Numbered from the stretch's first letter, positions 33,042 to 42,538 are shown. The stretch is 64,000 nucleotides of DNA from Paenibacillus pinihumi DSM 23905 = JCM 16419 (GCF_000422505.1 NZ_AULX01000027.1:1-64000), one strand, 5' to 3'. Numbers and translations are program-made. Notes: generated by a model from the letters alone, not told the origin.

Positions 33042-34598
33042 ATGAGCAACAGGAATACAACTTCTTATATGATCGGGGTCGATATCGGAACGACGAGCAC
33101 GAAGGCGGTGCTGTTCCAGGAGGACGGGCGTGTGGTAGAACGGGCGGGACGCGAATATCCGCTCTATACTCCGGTGCCGGATAGCGCAGAGCAGGACCCG
33201 GAGGAGATTTTCTCGGCGGTGCTGTATGTTGTCAGACAGGTCATGGACCTGGGCGGGGTATCTCCTTCACAGATATTATTCGTCTCCTTCAGCTCAGCCA
33301 TGCATAGTGTCATCCCTGTAGATGCCGATGGACGGCCGTTAATGCGTTGTCTGACCTGGGCGGATAACCGCAGCGCAGGGTGGTCGGAGAAGCTTCGCCA
33401 TGAGCTGGGGGGACACGAAATTTACCGGAGAACAGGGACGCCGCTTCATCCGATGTCGCCGCTTACGAAGCTCCTTTGGCTGCGCCACGACATGCCGGAG
33501 CTTTTCCGCCAGGCAAGCAAATTTATTTCCATTAAGGAGTACATATTCACCAGGCTGTTCGGCGAGTATGTTGTCGATTACTCGGTCGCATCCGCTACGG
33601 GACTGATGAACCTGGAGCAATTGGACTGGGATCAGGAGGCGCTGCATCTGGCAGGCATTACAGTGGAGCAGCTTTCCAGACTGGTTCCAACGACATACAA
33701 GATGGAGGGGCTGGAAAAGGACTATGCAGTTGCAATGGGGCTCTCAGAGGCCACGCCTTTCATTATAGGAGCAGCAGATGGCGTCTTGTCCAATCTGGGT
33801 GTCAATGCGATTCAGCCGGGTGTTGTGGCGGTGACGATTGGCACAAGCGGTGCAATCCGGACGGTAATCGACCAGCCTGTCACTGATCCGCAGGGGCGAA
33901 CCTTTTGTTATGCGCTTACAGAGCGGCACTGGGTCATCGGCGGTGCAGTTAATAACGGCGGGATGCTGCTGCGCTGGGTACGCGATGAATGGGCAGCTTC
34001 TGAGGTGGAGACGGCAAAGCAGCAGGGTGTGGATGTATATGATGTGTTGACGGAGATGGCGGGGGCGATCCGTGCGGGCTCCGACGGCCTGCTGTTCCAC
34101 CCTTACCTGACAGGAGAACGGGCGCCGCTTTGGAATCCGGATGCGCGCGGCTCATTTTTCGGACTTACGATGCGTCATGGAAAGGCTCATCTGATACGTT
34201 CTGTTATGGAAGGAGTCATCTTTAATTTGTATGCGGTGCTCTTGGCGATGGAGGGGCAGATGGGGCAGCCTGTGCAACTATTGGCAACAGGAGGCTTTGC
34301 GCGTTCGCCGCTTTGGCGTCAAATCATGGCGGATATTTTCGGCCAGAAGGTTGTTGTGCCGGAGAGCATCGAGAGCTCCTGTCTGGGCGCAGTCGTACTC
34401 GGGCTGTATGCAACAGGCAGAATGGATTCACTGGATGCAGTATCGGGGATGGTCGGCGCTACAAATGAGCATCATCCTGACCCTGTCAATGAGGCGCTGT
34501 ACCGTGAGCTTTTGCCAATCTATATGCAGCTTTCGCACAAGCTGGAGGATGAATACCGTGCAATTGCCGCTTTTCAGCGTAAATTAAGCAATTATTAA
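33042..34598 (+). CDS. gntK: Gluconokinase (FGGY family)
   Basis: A 518-aa sugar kinase, close in length to B. subtilis GntK (513 aa). Family features are the N-terminal phosphate loop GVDIGTTSTKAVLF, the FSSAMHSVIPVD strand with TWADNRS, a GAADGVLSNLG catalytic region with the general-base Asp, and a C-terminal ATGGFARSPLWRQIMADI. It phosphorylates gluconate at C6. The permease and 6-phosphogluconate dehydrogenase of a B. subtilis-type gntRKPZ operon are absent here. The GntR-type operator upstream supports gluconate over xylulose. Confidence 0.88.
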   Translation: MSNRNTTSYMIGVDIGTTSTKAVLFQEDGRVVERAGREYPLYTPVPDSAEQDPEEIFSAVLYVVRQVMDLGGVSPSQILFVSFSSAMHSVIPVDADGRPLMRCLTWADNRSAGWSEKLRHELGGHEIYRRTGTPLHPMSPLTKLLWLRHDMPELFRQASKFISIKEYIFTRLFGEYVVDYSVASATGLMNLEQLDWDQEALHLAGITVEQLSRLVPTTYKMEGLEKDYAVAMGLSEATPFIIGAADGVLSNLGVNAIQPGVVAVTIGTSGAIRTVIDQPVTDPQGRTFCYALTERHWVIGGAVNNGGMLLRWVRDEWAASEVETAKQQGVDVYDVLTEMAGAIRAGSDGLLFHPYLTGERAPLWNPDARGSFFGLTMRHGKAHLIRSVMEGVIFNLYAVLLAMEGQMGQPVQLLATGGFARSPLWRQIMADIFGQKVVVPESIESSCLGAVVLGLYATGRMDSLDAVSGMVGATNEHHPDPVNEALYRELLPIYMQLSHKLEDEYRAIAAFQRKLSNY

Positions 34599-34709
34599 TC
34601 ATTTAAGACAGGCAATGTTAGCTCGTATCCGCTATAATGAATTTAGTTCTTTTGTGCGATGCATCTTATCCCAGTTAGAAATGAATTTACAAAAGGAGAC
34701 GAGTTAATC

Positions 34710-35867
34710 TTGAGTACCGCCACTTCGCCATTGCGACGAGAGAATATTCCGCAATTGAATATTGTCCGGGCACTTTGCATTATTGCAGTGCTTTGCGTGC
34801 ATTCTACATCGTTCGCGACTGAAAAATTAAGAGATTCGAATTACTTCTTTCTCTACAATTTTGTCAACATCTTCATGAAATACGGAACGCCATCGTTTAT
34901 TTTTCTGAGCAGCTTTGTTCTGTTCTATAATTATTTTGAGCGTCCGTTCACGAAAAGCCTGATTGCAGGCTTTTACACCAAACGGCTGAAATACATTTTA
35001 GTACCGTATTTCATGTTCTCGGTTCTGTACTATGCCATCAGTTACTATCTAAACAATCGCGATCTCAGTGTGATCGAGACTTTGCAGCATTTCGGTTCAC
35101 AGCTTTTGATCGGCAAGGCGTACACGCATTTGTACTTTGTATTTATTAATGCGCAGTTTTATCTCTTTTTCCCGTTGGCCTTATGGTTCTTGAAGAAGCA
35201 CCCGGCTGTGCTTAAGTGGTGTATCCCGCTTGGCCTGGCGATTCAGTACGGGTTCGTATTTATGAACAAGTTTTACTGGCAGGTTAAATATCCGGGGAGC
35301 TGGATGTTTTCCTATATGGCGTATTTTCTGCTGGGTGCGTTCCTTGGAAGCTATTTCCCGAAAATCAAACAGTGGCTGATTGCCAGCCGTGAGAACGCAA
35401 CTCCGGGAAGAGTGGCATTCTGGATACTGTTGTGGGCAGCATGGCTGACCGCTGCCTTGAATCATGTGAACATCTATTATCAAAGCCGTCTGTACGGCAC
35501 GGTGTATAATACGACTTTGTATGAATTTTTATGGAATGCCCATACGTATCTTGGGACGGTCGTGCTTCTGCAGATCGCGTTCTTTATTTACCGGCATGTC
35601 TCACCGAAACTTGTGAAATGGATCAGCCAGCTTGGGGCGCTGTCCTTCGGGATTTACCTGCTTCATCCGCTCTTCAATCTGGTTTACCGGGCGAATCCGG
35701 TCACATCGGGCAACTCCATGCTTGTCCACCTGTGGTATATAGGCGGTTTCTTCTTCGCCCTCGTCTGCTCGTGGATTGTCGTTGGGCTGGTCGTAAGGTA
35801 TGTACCGTTCTCCTGGATCATCTTCGGCAATTCTCCAGCGAAAAAGGTAAAAAAGGCCGCTGCTTAA
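34710..35867 (+). CDS. Membrane acyltransferase (acyltransferase 3 family)
   Basis: A 385-aa protein with about ten membrane helices and the family opening PQLNIVRALCIIAVLCVHSTSF, whose Arg and His are the catalytic pair. Such enzymes O-acetylate surface sugars or peptidoglycan. I start at TTG 34710 because AAAGGAG precedes it; the frame opens earlier (34659) but there overlaps its own promoter region (TATAAT at 34633-34638). The C-terminus is short and basic. It is a single-gene unit. Confidence 0.9.
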   Translation: MSTATSPLRRENIPQLNIVRALCIIAVLCVHSTSFATEKLRDSNYFFLYNFVNIFMKYGTPSFIFLSSFVLFYNYFERPFTKSLIAGFYTKRLKYILVPYFMFSVLYYAISYYLNNRDLSVIETLQHFGSQLLIGKAYTHLYFVFINAQFYLFFPLALWFLKKHPAVLKWCIPLGLAIQYGFVFMNKFYWQVKYPGSWMFSYMAYFLLGAFLGSYFPKIKQWLIASRENATPGRVAFWILLWAAWLTAALNHVNIYYQSRLYGTVYNTTLYEFLWNAHTYLGTVVLLQIAFFIYRHVSPKLVKWISQLGALSFGIYLLHPLFNLVYRANPVTSGNSMLVHLWYIGGFFFALVCSWIVVGLVVRYVPFSWIIFGNSPAKKVKKAAA

Positions 35868-35886
35868 CAGCAATCATATAAAAGTC

Positions 35887-35938
35887 AAAAAAATGCATTC
35901 TGCAGGCAACGGACGCCTTGCGGAGTGCATTTTTCGTG
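35887..35938. terminator. Bidirectional terminator
   Basis: AAAAATGCA...GCAGGC pairs with GCCTTGC...TGCATTTTT, with an A run on one side and a T run on the other. It serves the acyltransferase gene and the minus-strand gene ending at 35955. Confidence 0.85.
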
Positions 35939-35954
35939 TGCAGGTGGCTTAAGG

Positions 35955-36839
35955 TCAATATAAATCCAACTCATACAGAAGCTCAAACATATCGGACAAG
36001 AATGTTGAATAATCAAATGGATCATGACGCTGCAAATCCTGTATCATCTGCTGAAGTTGTTCCCACTTTGCCAGCATAACCATATTTTTTAACCGATGCT
36101 CATTGTCTTTGATCTGTGTTAGATGTTCTCCATGCCGTGAAATCATCCATTCATAGGTTACCAGTTCGGCGGAAGGAGCTGACGGAGCAGGCTGGCTGGT
36201 CTTTCGGGCAGTAAGCGCCGCTTTTCTCGCATGAAGCTGAGCCAGATTGTCCTGTTCCCTTTGTTTTCGTAATCGGATTAAATCCGGCTTGAACAAATTC
36301 TCGACCCGATTTGTCTGGAGATAGGAGAGGGGCAGTCCGATATCAATTTGCCGCTGAATATCTTCCGGCAGGGACAGGCTGGCATAATCCAGCGGCGGTG
36401 TCCAGCCCAGCTCAAATTTATTTAATATTTCATCACGTTCAAGATCGATTTTATGAAACCCGTTGATGATATCCCTGATGAGGTCAGGAGACAACAACGT
36501 GTAATTCCCCAAGCATGTTTCGCCAAGGCGGAAAGTCCGATTTTCCTTCCGGTGGCGGACAATGTAGCAGAAGCGCAAAGCCATGCCGCATTCACATTTA
36601 TAAGGGCGATTCCCATAGCCCCCGTCCAAAATCTCTTTCAGTTCCCAATCGTTCAGCTTGTCCCATGCATCCTCAGCAGACTGGTCTTTATCCAGCACAA
36701 TTCCCTTTTTTCGGGCAAGCCTTTCCAGCCACTTGCTCTTCTTGCTTTGCTTGATATAATCCTGCAAAAAGCTGATTTGTGCTTCATTCAGCAATTGATA
36801 TAAGCGGTTAACTTCTTTTTCAACTAACGGAGAAGGCAC
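35955..36839 (-). CDS. Uncharacterised protein with a Cys cluster
   Basis: A 294-aa protein starting at GTG 36839, with TGGAGGAACTCCT upstream on its strand. Residues about 75-115 hold a probable zinc site (YKCECGMALRFCYIVRHR...GETCLGNY). The N-terminus is helical (LLNEAQISFLQDYIKQSKKSKWLERLA), and residues 195-215 are a basic, Arg/Lys-rich linker. I have seen similar Paenibacillus hypotheticals, possibly DUF3895-like, but cannot assign a function. It is convergent with the acyltransferase gene. Confidence 0.75.
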   Translation of the reverse strand: MPSPLVEKEVNRLYQLLNEAQISFLQDYIKQSKKSKWLERLARKKGIVLDKDQSAEDAWDKLNDWELKEILDGGYGNRPYKCECGMALRFCYIVRHRKENRTFRLGETCLGNYTLLSPDLIRDIINGFHKIDLERDEILNKFELGWTPPLDYASLSLPEDIQRQIDIGLPLSYLQTNRVENLFKPDLIRLRKQREQDNLAQLHARKAALTARKTSQPAPSAPSAELVTYEWMISRHGEHLTQIKDNEHRLKNMVMLAKWEQLQQMIQDLQRHDPFDYSTFLSDMFELLYELDLY

Positions 36840-36939
36840 AGGAGTTCCTCCATTTCAACCTTACTGTATATGTGAATTGTACCATTCTATTACCAGAAAT
36901 ACATCCGGATATCGCATGTTTGTATGACATGTTGAGAGG

Positions 36940-37746
36940 CTACACAGATTCATCCCCATACCTGGCCAGCGCCTTCGTCGCGGCTTCAAGCATTCGATGC
37001 TTGAAATAGTCGCCTTCGGCCACGCGGACCCGCAGGCCCAGAAAACGGATTTTGGAGAGGACAAATTCGGCCTCATGGCCGGGGAAGGCCAAGGCAATCC
37101 GGTAGGTGTTCGTACTATCGTTATACGCTACCTCTTTCTCAAAGCAGGAGAAAGCATATAAAATGCGTGAAAGCTCGGCGTTGTAGGCCGGGATGACTTC
37201 AATAACAGCCCGCTGCTTGCGCTGCAGCAGCATATCCGCTATGTGCTGAATCATATGTTTTGCTTTATCAGGGGGCATGGATATTTCTTCAACCGCACGA
37301 ATATGAGCCAGCTTAGTCATCATGAGGGAACGTTCTCTGAACGGATACCAGATCAGATACCATTCCCGCTTCACCATCGAGTACTCCAGCTTATATGGGA
37401 AGCCCTGACGATTTTCCCACTGCTCACCATTACGCAGCTGATAGCTGACTCGTACCCCCTGTCTGTTCATGATCATTCGCCGAAGCGTACGCAGGAGCGG
37501 GTGATAGATCCGCTTGGGGATGCTGCCTGCTTTCTCCTCAACATAGCGGAATAGATGGCTGTCAGCTTCTCCGGCCAGCAGTCCCCGCAGCTTCTCAAGT
37601 GTACCCGAATCAAACGCGTCATCCGCCGCGGAGTGCTCAAGCATAGCTTTCAGCCAACTCCGTTCATGGGAGGTAATCGTGTAAGCCCCGGACTCATCCA
37701 GTCTGGAGTGGAGCTGGTAGTTAAAGATTTTCTCGAACAGGTTCAT
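36940..37746 (-). CDS. WYL-domain protein without clear HTH
   Basis: A 268-aa protein. The central part (about 105-180) is a WYL domain (GVRVSYQLRNGE, YKLEYSMVKREWYLIWY, then AHIRAVEEI), followed by a WCX-type C-terminal extension (EFVLSKIRFLGLRVRVAEG). The first 100 residues are helical and have no recognisable winged helix. WYL domains sense ligands such as nucleotides in regulators of defence and DNA-damage genes. Its start overlaps the preceding WYL gene by 26 bases; they are clearly one operon and perhaps one heteromeric regulator. Confidence 0.85.
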   Translation of the reverse strand: MNLFEKIFNYQLHSRLDESGAYTITSHERSWLKAMLEHSAADDAFDSGTLEKLRGLLAGEADSHLFRYVEEKAGSIPKRIYHPLLRTLRRMIMNRQGVRVSYQLRNGEQWENRQGFPYKLEYSMVKREWYLIWYPFRERSLMMTKLAHIRAVEEISMPPDKAKHMIQHIADMLLQRKQRAVIEVIPAYNAELSRILYAFSCFEKEVAYNDSTNTYRIALAFPGHEAEFVLSKIRFLGLRVRVAEGDYFKHRMLEAATKALARYGDESV

Positions 37747-39061
37747 AGCAGGCTTTCAGCTCCTTCCATTCCTCGATCATCTGCCGGCGCAGAATTTGCG
37801 GTTCAAGCACTTCACAGCTTGAGCCGAAGCTGCGGAGCCAGGGCCTGATTTCTGTAATGCCGTTAACGATGATTTCATAGATGAAATATCCCGCATGCTC
37901 TTCCGTGATACAGCCCCATTGACCCTGCAGCAGTACACGATCCTTGATAAAGTTGGAACCGGACCCGGCGCCTGCGGGGGGATAAAATTTTACGATCACA
38001 CGGACAGGCTCCCCTGTATCAATGAGCCAACTGTGTTTCATTTTCTCTGCCAGCAGATCCTGCTTCTCTTTGAAATAAGCTGCTTCGACCTGAGTATCGC
38101 CTTCTATTTGTGTCAGGCCCTCCATGCGGAGCTTTAATAGTCCGCGTTGTCTATGAAATCCGACTAAATACCATCGGCCATATTGATGGTCGTAAACAAC
38201 TTTTAATGGAAGCATCGTGTCTGAATAGCCCTTCGTCTCCTTTTCAAACAACGGATTCGTATTCTGTGAGGAATAGCTGAGGGAGGACTTGGGCGAGAAA
38301 TACATAAACTTCAGCCTTCTGCAGCTATCGATTGCATGCAGCACTACCGGAAGATGGGCTTCATCCAGAATGCGGGAATGGTAATGATACTTGTACCATA
38401 AAGTTTCTTGCCAGTCGGGATGCTTCCCGTCCAGCGGTTTCAGGGCTTTTTTCAAGCTTTCCCTTAGCAGGTAGCCCTGAACGGAAGGAACCTGGGTATT
38501 TGCCATGACTTCCACATAATCATACAAATCAAGCTGCTCCTCATCCGTCAGCCGGGTAACGATACTCCGGTCCAACCCGTAACGATAGGGCCGTCCGCCT
38601 GCCGCTTTACAGATTACGCCAACGTCTTCCAGATATTTCAGATCTGAGCGTATCGTCTTCTCGTCCGGTGGTATCAGCTCCGGCGGCAGGTCAGAACAGC
38701 ATTGCTCCAGCAATTCTTTGGCGGTTAGTTCCTGTGTCTGCAATGCGGCTACGAGCTGGGAAAGGCGGTGACTCTCGGATTCCTTGAGCGATTTGGCCCG
38801 AAACAAGAAGAGCAGAACCGGATCAGCCGATTCGTAATATTGAAATTGCAGATGCTCTGCAAGCTCTCTGCCGGCAGCAGCAGATAATTCATTCGGGTGG
38901 TTAACCGTCTGCACGATATCTTTGAGGCGGCGCAATGTCTTGTCGAAGGTATGTACCGAGATGCCCAGCCGCTTGGCGAACTGCTGCCGGTTGTAAGCGC
39001 CGCTCGTAAGGGCCAGCAGCCGCAGGAACTGGATTTCTTTATCGAAGCTTTCCTTGGCCAT
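37721..39061 (-). CDS. HTH-WYL transcriptional regulator
   Basis: A 446-aa protein from ATG 39061, after AGGAGGTGC on its strand (the frame opens three codons earlier). It has an N-terminal helix-turn-helix (YNRQQFAKRLGISVHTFDKTLRRL), a second winged-helix-like region (EKTIRSDLKYLEDVGVI, about 135-150), a WYL domain (about 225-330; RLKFMYFSPKS, YDHQYGRWYLVGFHRQRG) and a WCX-like end. The 345-base gap to the divergent nucleotidyltransferase gene contains the dispersed repeat element, which may have displaced or changed a shared control region. Confidence 0.9.
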   Translation of the reverse strand: MAKESFDKEIQFLRLLALTSGAYNRQQFAKRLGISVHTFDKTLRRLKDIVQTVNHPNELSAAAGRELAEHLQFQYYESADPVLLFLFRAKSLKESESHRLSQLVAALQTQELTAKELLEQCCSDLPPELIPPDEKTIRSDLKYLEDVGVICKAAGGRPYRYGLDRSIVTRLTDEEQLDLYDYVEVMANTQVPSVQGYLLRESLKKALKPLDGKHPDWQETLWYKYHYHSRILDEAHLPVVLHAIDSCRRLKFMYFSPKSSLSYSSQNTNPLFEKETKGYSDTMLPLKVVYDHQYGRWYLVGFHRQRGLLKLRMEGLTQIEGDTQVEAAYFKEKQDLLAEKMKHSWLIDTGEPVRVIVKFYPPAGAGSGSNFIKDRVLLQGQWGCITEEHAGYFIYEIIVNGITEIRPWLRSFGSSCEVLEPQILRRQMIEEWKELKACYEPVRENL

Positions 39062-39168
39062 TAAAAGCACCTCCTGTAAATCAAGTTAGCGGATAGCATT
39101 TGTTTAGCTCGTAATAGATTTACCCTGTTAAAAATACGAAAAATAAGCGAATATGAAAATATCTTGAA

Positions 39169-39385
39169 GGCTCAATCTAAGAATCAGTGCTTGACAGCGT
39201 AACGTCGAACGAGCGGAGAGGAAGAGGGAGGCTGGAGAAGTGAAACGTTCGCCTTTGCCCAGGGATTTCAACCGCTGAGGCGGTTACATTCAAGAAATCT
39301 GGGGACAACAGCGATCGGAAGCCCCCTCTTGCTCGCAGCGCTCCCCCCAAGTTGATGTCAAGAACTGATTTTTCGTGTAGAGCCG
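39169..39385 (+). mobile_element. Dispersed MITE-like element, copy 1
   Basis: About 217 bases that align along their length, in opposite orientation, with 61680-61888. Shared blocks include AAGAGGGAGGCTGGAGAAG, CGTTCGCCTTTG, GGATTTCAACC and ACAACAGCGATCGGAAG. The left end is GGCTCAA, with a subterminal TTGACA. The right end (TGTCAAG...GAGCC) is partly decayed. The flanking octamers ATCTTGAA and GTTTTGAA agree at six of eight positions, consistent with an old target duplication. It carries no gene. Confidence 0.75.
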
Positions 39386-39406
39386 TTTTGAAAGGGGATA
39401 ACTTTA

Positions 39407-40213
39407 ATGCTTATGTCAGATATGCGTGCCAGAATTCAGACTGAACTGCTCGCCATTGAGCAGGAGGAACAGGTCCGTATTCTCTATGCTTGTGAATCTG
39501 GAAGCCGGGCATGGGGGTTCCCGTCCCGCGACAGCGATTATGATGTCCGTTTTATCTATATTAGACCTGCCAAGTGGTATTTGTCGATCTTTGAGGGCCG
39601 GGATGTTATTGAGCGTCCGGTTGACGGGTTGCTTGATGTGAACGGCTGGGATTTGAAAAAAGCGCTGAGGCTGTTCCGAAAAAGCAATCCTCCGCTGCTG
39701 GAATGGCTCCACTCCCCTATTCAATACATGGAACAGTATTCAGTTGCTGAGCAAATTCGCAAGCTGTCTCCGCTTGCTTTTGCCCCTAAATCTTGCATGT
39801 ACCATTATTTGAATATGGCGAAGGGTAACTACAGAGATTACCTGCAAGGCGAACAAGTGAAAATTAAAAAGTATTTTTATGTGCTGCGACCGGTGCTAGC
39901 CTGTGCCTGGATCGAGCAGTTCAATACGATGCCGCCGCTGGAGTTTCCTCTGCTGGTACAGACTCTTCTTCAGGACGGGAGCCAGTTGCGGGTAGAAATT
40001 GAGGAATTGTTGGTCCGCAAAAGGGCAGGGGAAGAGCTGGACAAGGGGACGCGGATTGGAATTCTTAACGATTATTTGGAGGAACGAATAACATATTATG
40101 ATCAGCTTGCTGCAAGCATGGAAGCAGCGGCAGCAGATCAGGATGAGCAGCTTGACCAGTTATTTTTGAGCGCGATCTGTGAAGTGTGGGGAAGGGATTT
40201 ACGAACAGAATAG
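39407..40213 (+). CDS. Predicted nucleotidyltransferase
   Basis: A 268-aa protein with a polymerase-beta-type nucleotidyltransferase motif, GSRAWGFPSRDSDYDVRFIY, at about residues 30-50 (the GS and the two acidic metal ligands in DSDYD are present). It resembles the YcgL/RlaP-like group (PF10127). Some members of that group sit near RNA-repair ligases. AAAGGGG precedes the ATG. It is divergent from the WYL pair, which may regulate it, and precedes a DUF3626 gene by about 130 bases. Confidence 0.88.
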   Translation: MLMSDMRARIQTELLAIEQEEQVRILYACESGSRAWGFPSRDSDYDVRFIYIRPAKWYLSIFEGRDVIERPVDGLLDVNGWDLKKALRLFRKSNPPLLEWLHSPIQYMEQYSVAEQIRKLSPLAFAPKSCMYHYLNMAKGNYRDYLQGEQVKIKKYFYVLRPVLACAWIEQFNTMPPLEFPLLVQTLLQDGSQLRVEIEELLVRKRAGEELDKGTRIGILNDYLEERITYYDQLAASMEAAAADQDEQLDQLFLSAICEVWGRDLRTE

Positions 40214-40343
40214 AAGGATTATAATAGATGAAAAGCGTTTGGATTTATTTGGCTAGTCTACTTGGCCACAGTCAGGCATGAGCTTCCTTGCTCCGTGAAG
40301 CTAAAAGACGGATGCGGCTTAACAGATCAGAGAGGTGATGCAT

Positions 40344-41447
40344 ATGTCGGATCAATTGTCGAAGTCTCAGCATTTAGCGCTGGAGCATATCACAAAGTAT
40401 GCAAGAAGCCGAAAGGACGCTGCACAATCAGCCATCAAAGATATACTTCATATGTCCAATATTCCTTGGCAAAGCTATGAGACCGCCGTAATGAAAATGT
40501 TTTCGCATGCCAGGGTGGCCCTGCATTTTCATCCTGACCGTCCAGTTGGGGACATGTCAAGTGTAGCAGAGGCATTGCTGGAGCAGGGAATATATAAGAG
40601 CCAGTTCGAAACTCTCATTTCAAATGGCAGCGTATCGGCTTATCCGGGAGGAGCGCGGGATTTATGGGAGGAAAAGTTGTTTGGGGGTGCCTATCAGTCT
40701 GAGGACACGACGAATAGCCAGCGCCCCAAATATGGGGCATTGGATTTGATGCTGCACCCGGACGGGCCTGCGCCGCGGTTCGGGTCATGCTATTTCCTTC
40801 TGGCCCCCAAGGTTTCCGGCCGCTGTACATTTACATATGGAGATTCGCATGATGACCCGGACGAAAAGGGAACTTATAAGGAATTTGACGACATATTAGC
40901 CGCTCTTTTAAATGATGCTTTTTTTCGGGAGTACGTCATTGGTGCAAAAGATGTGACACCACAAAAATTGATGAACCATCTCTTCTACAATCTTGAACAG
41001 CCTTATATAGAACCTTCCAATTGCAAGCCCATCCGCAATTTGAACCACTATATCGAAGCCCAGATTCACGGGGATATTACATTGCAGGACGACGTAGACA
41101 TCCTTGTTGCTGACCCGTCTTTCAAGGGCACTTACTTCGGACAGGTGCTTGAGAGGCTATGCTTGAAGTATTCCATACGGCTTTATTGGCATATGGGATT
41201 TATGATGCGAGCGGAAGAAGTGCCAGCAGATTTTAGAGGACCGGCCTTGCCTTCCTTAGCCAAACGGATTGCACAGAATGATTACATTGATGCCAGTGTG
41301 ATCGGGGATGCTGTCAACCATTTGAAGCATCATCCTGATCAATGGAGCGACAGGGGGGAACATGCCGGGGTGCTCCAGGAATTAAAATATATGTGGCATA
41401 TTCTAGTCCGGTTTGGCGGTGGTGATGGGTGGAAGGCAAATGTATGA
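40344..41447 (+). CDS. DUF3626 protein
   Basis: A 367-aa protein with the DUF3626 hallmarks ALHFHPDRP (about residues 55-63) and the RPKYGALDLMLHPDGPAPRFGSCYF block (about 130-155). ATG 40344 is six bases after AGAGGTG; GTG 40335 and ATG 40338 are also in frame. The conserved His/Asp-rich motifs suggest an enzyme, but no reaction is known to me. It probably shares a transcript with the nucleotidyltransferase gene. Confidence 0.82.
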   Translation: MSDQLSKSQHLALEHITKYARSRKDAAQSAIKDILHMSNIPWQSYETAVMKMFSHARVALHFHPDRPVGDMSSVAEALLEQGIYKSQFETLISNGSVSAYPGGARDLWEEKLFGGAYQSEDTTNSQRPKYGALDLMLHPDGPAPRFGSCYFLLAPKVSGRCTFTYGDSHDDPDEKGTYKEFDDILAALLNDAFFREYVIGAKDVTPQKLMNHLFYNLEQPYIEPSNCKPIRNLNHYIEAQIHGDITLQDDVDILVADPSFKGTYFGQVLERLCLKYSIRLYWHMGFMMRAEEVPADFRGPALPSLAKRIAQNDYIDASVIGDAVNHLKHHPDQWSDRGEHAGVLQELKYMWHILVRFGGGDGWKANV

Positions 41448-41524
41448 TCCTGATAAGGAAACACGGGAATCCGTCACTGGATGCCCATGTTTCCTTATGC
41501 TCAAATTGTTTGTGGGAAATTTCA

Positions 41525-42538
41525 TTAATAGCAGCAGGTTGTCCGTAGACGGGGATCAGGAACATATTTCGTTTTGCCAGGATTGCCTTCCGCCCTTAGA
41601 ACGGTCAGATCATTCAAGCGGACGATGAACGACCACAGGCTGTCAAAACGCAGTTCTTTTTTGTATTGGCAGACAAAGCCGCATTTGCCGGATAAAATAT
41701 CCTGGGCCAGCTGCATCGGGTCCTGACCAGAGCTCTTCATCAGGGCTTGAAGGACATTATGGTAACGTGTCTGGGTCGAATACCAGTCCGGCTCCGGGCG
41801 ATGGTCCAGAGCGGTCATCGCTGGATCAATAAATTGATTGGTAGCAATCAGGAACCGTTGTCCGGGCCCGGGTTGCCGGATAGCCATTCCTGCCGGACAG
41901 CATTCTACAACCGCCATGTCGCCGGTACGGTCTGCCAGAACGATATTCTGTGATGTGCATAACGGCAAAGGACGCAGAAGCAGAATGGCTTCTTGAACAG
42001 TCCGGGCTTTCTCCAACAAGTAACGTACGAGGATAAGGAAATTAAACCCGGGTTTGGTCGATTTGGAAGCCACAAAGGTCATTCCGACAGCAAGACCATG
42101 TTCATTGACCCCGTCTTCTTTACCGATTAATGAATCTCCCTGGCCTAGAAATGAATACCCGGAAAACGGCCTATACAGGCAGCTCTCGGTTGTTTTTTTG
42201 AATTGGGAGAACATATCATAATTACGGGCAAAAATCACATCATCTCCATGTTGAAAACAGAAAGTCGTGCAACCAAAATCTTCGCCATGAATTCCAATAT
42301 TCAAGATAAAGGAGGCAAACCCTTCATAGGGAACATGCAAGCCCTCGGCCATTCCGCTGATCTCGTCAATAATTTCAGGGTAGTAGGTTTTGCAGATTGA
42401 TTCGGAATTCATTCCGAATGCCAAATGAGTCTCATTTACAGGCAATAGAGAATCAAGACGAACCCCATTCTTATACAATAAGCTTCCATATTTGTACCCC
42501 ATATCATAATGATGGCCTTGCAAACGCGGATGATACAT
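41525..42538 (-). CDS. C45-type N-terminal-nucleophile amidohydrolase
   Basis: A 337-aa protein of the acyl-CoA:6-aminopenicillanate acyltransferase/C45 peptidase group. These mature by self-cleavage before a Cys, here most likely the Cys of GCTTFCF (about residue 94), followed by the family block DDVIFARNYD. DGVNEHGLAVGMTFV and IATNQF are further landmarks. Substrates are amides such as acyl-amino acids or conjugated bile salts and cannot be specified. The start is taken at M 42538; two codons further upstream is an alternative. It is divergent from the AraC-GyrI gene. Confidence 0.85.
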   Translation of the reverse strand: MYHPRLQGHHYDMGYKYGSLLYKNGVRLDSLLPVNETHLAFGMNSESICKTYYPEIIDEISGMAEGLHVPYEGFASFILNIGIHGEDFGCTTFCFQHGDDVIFARNYDMFSQFKKTTESCLYRPFSGYSFLGQGDSLIGKEDGVNEHGLAVGMTFVASKSTKPGFNFLILVRYLLEKARTVQEAILLLRPLPLCTSQNIVLADRTGDMAVVECCPAGMAIRQPGPGQRFLIATNQFIDPAMTALDHRPEPDWYSTQTRYHNVLQALMKSSGQDPMQLAQDILSGKCGFVCQYKKELRFDSLWSFIVRLNDLTVLRAEGNPGKTKYVPDPRLRTTCCY

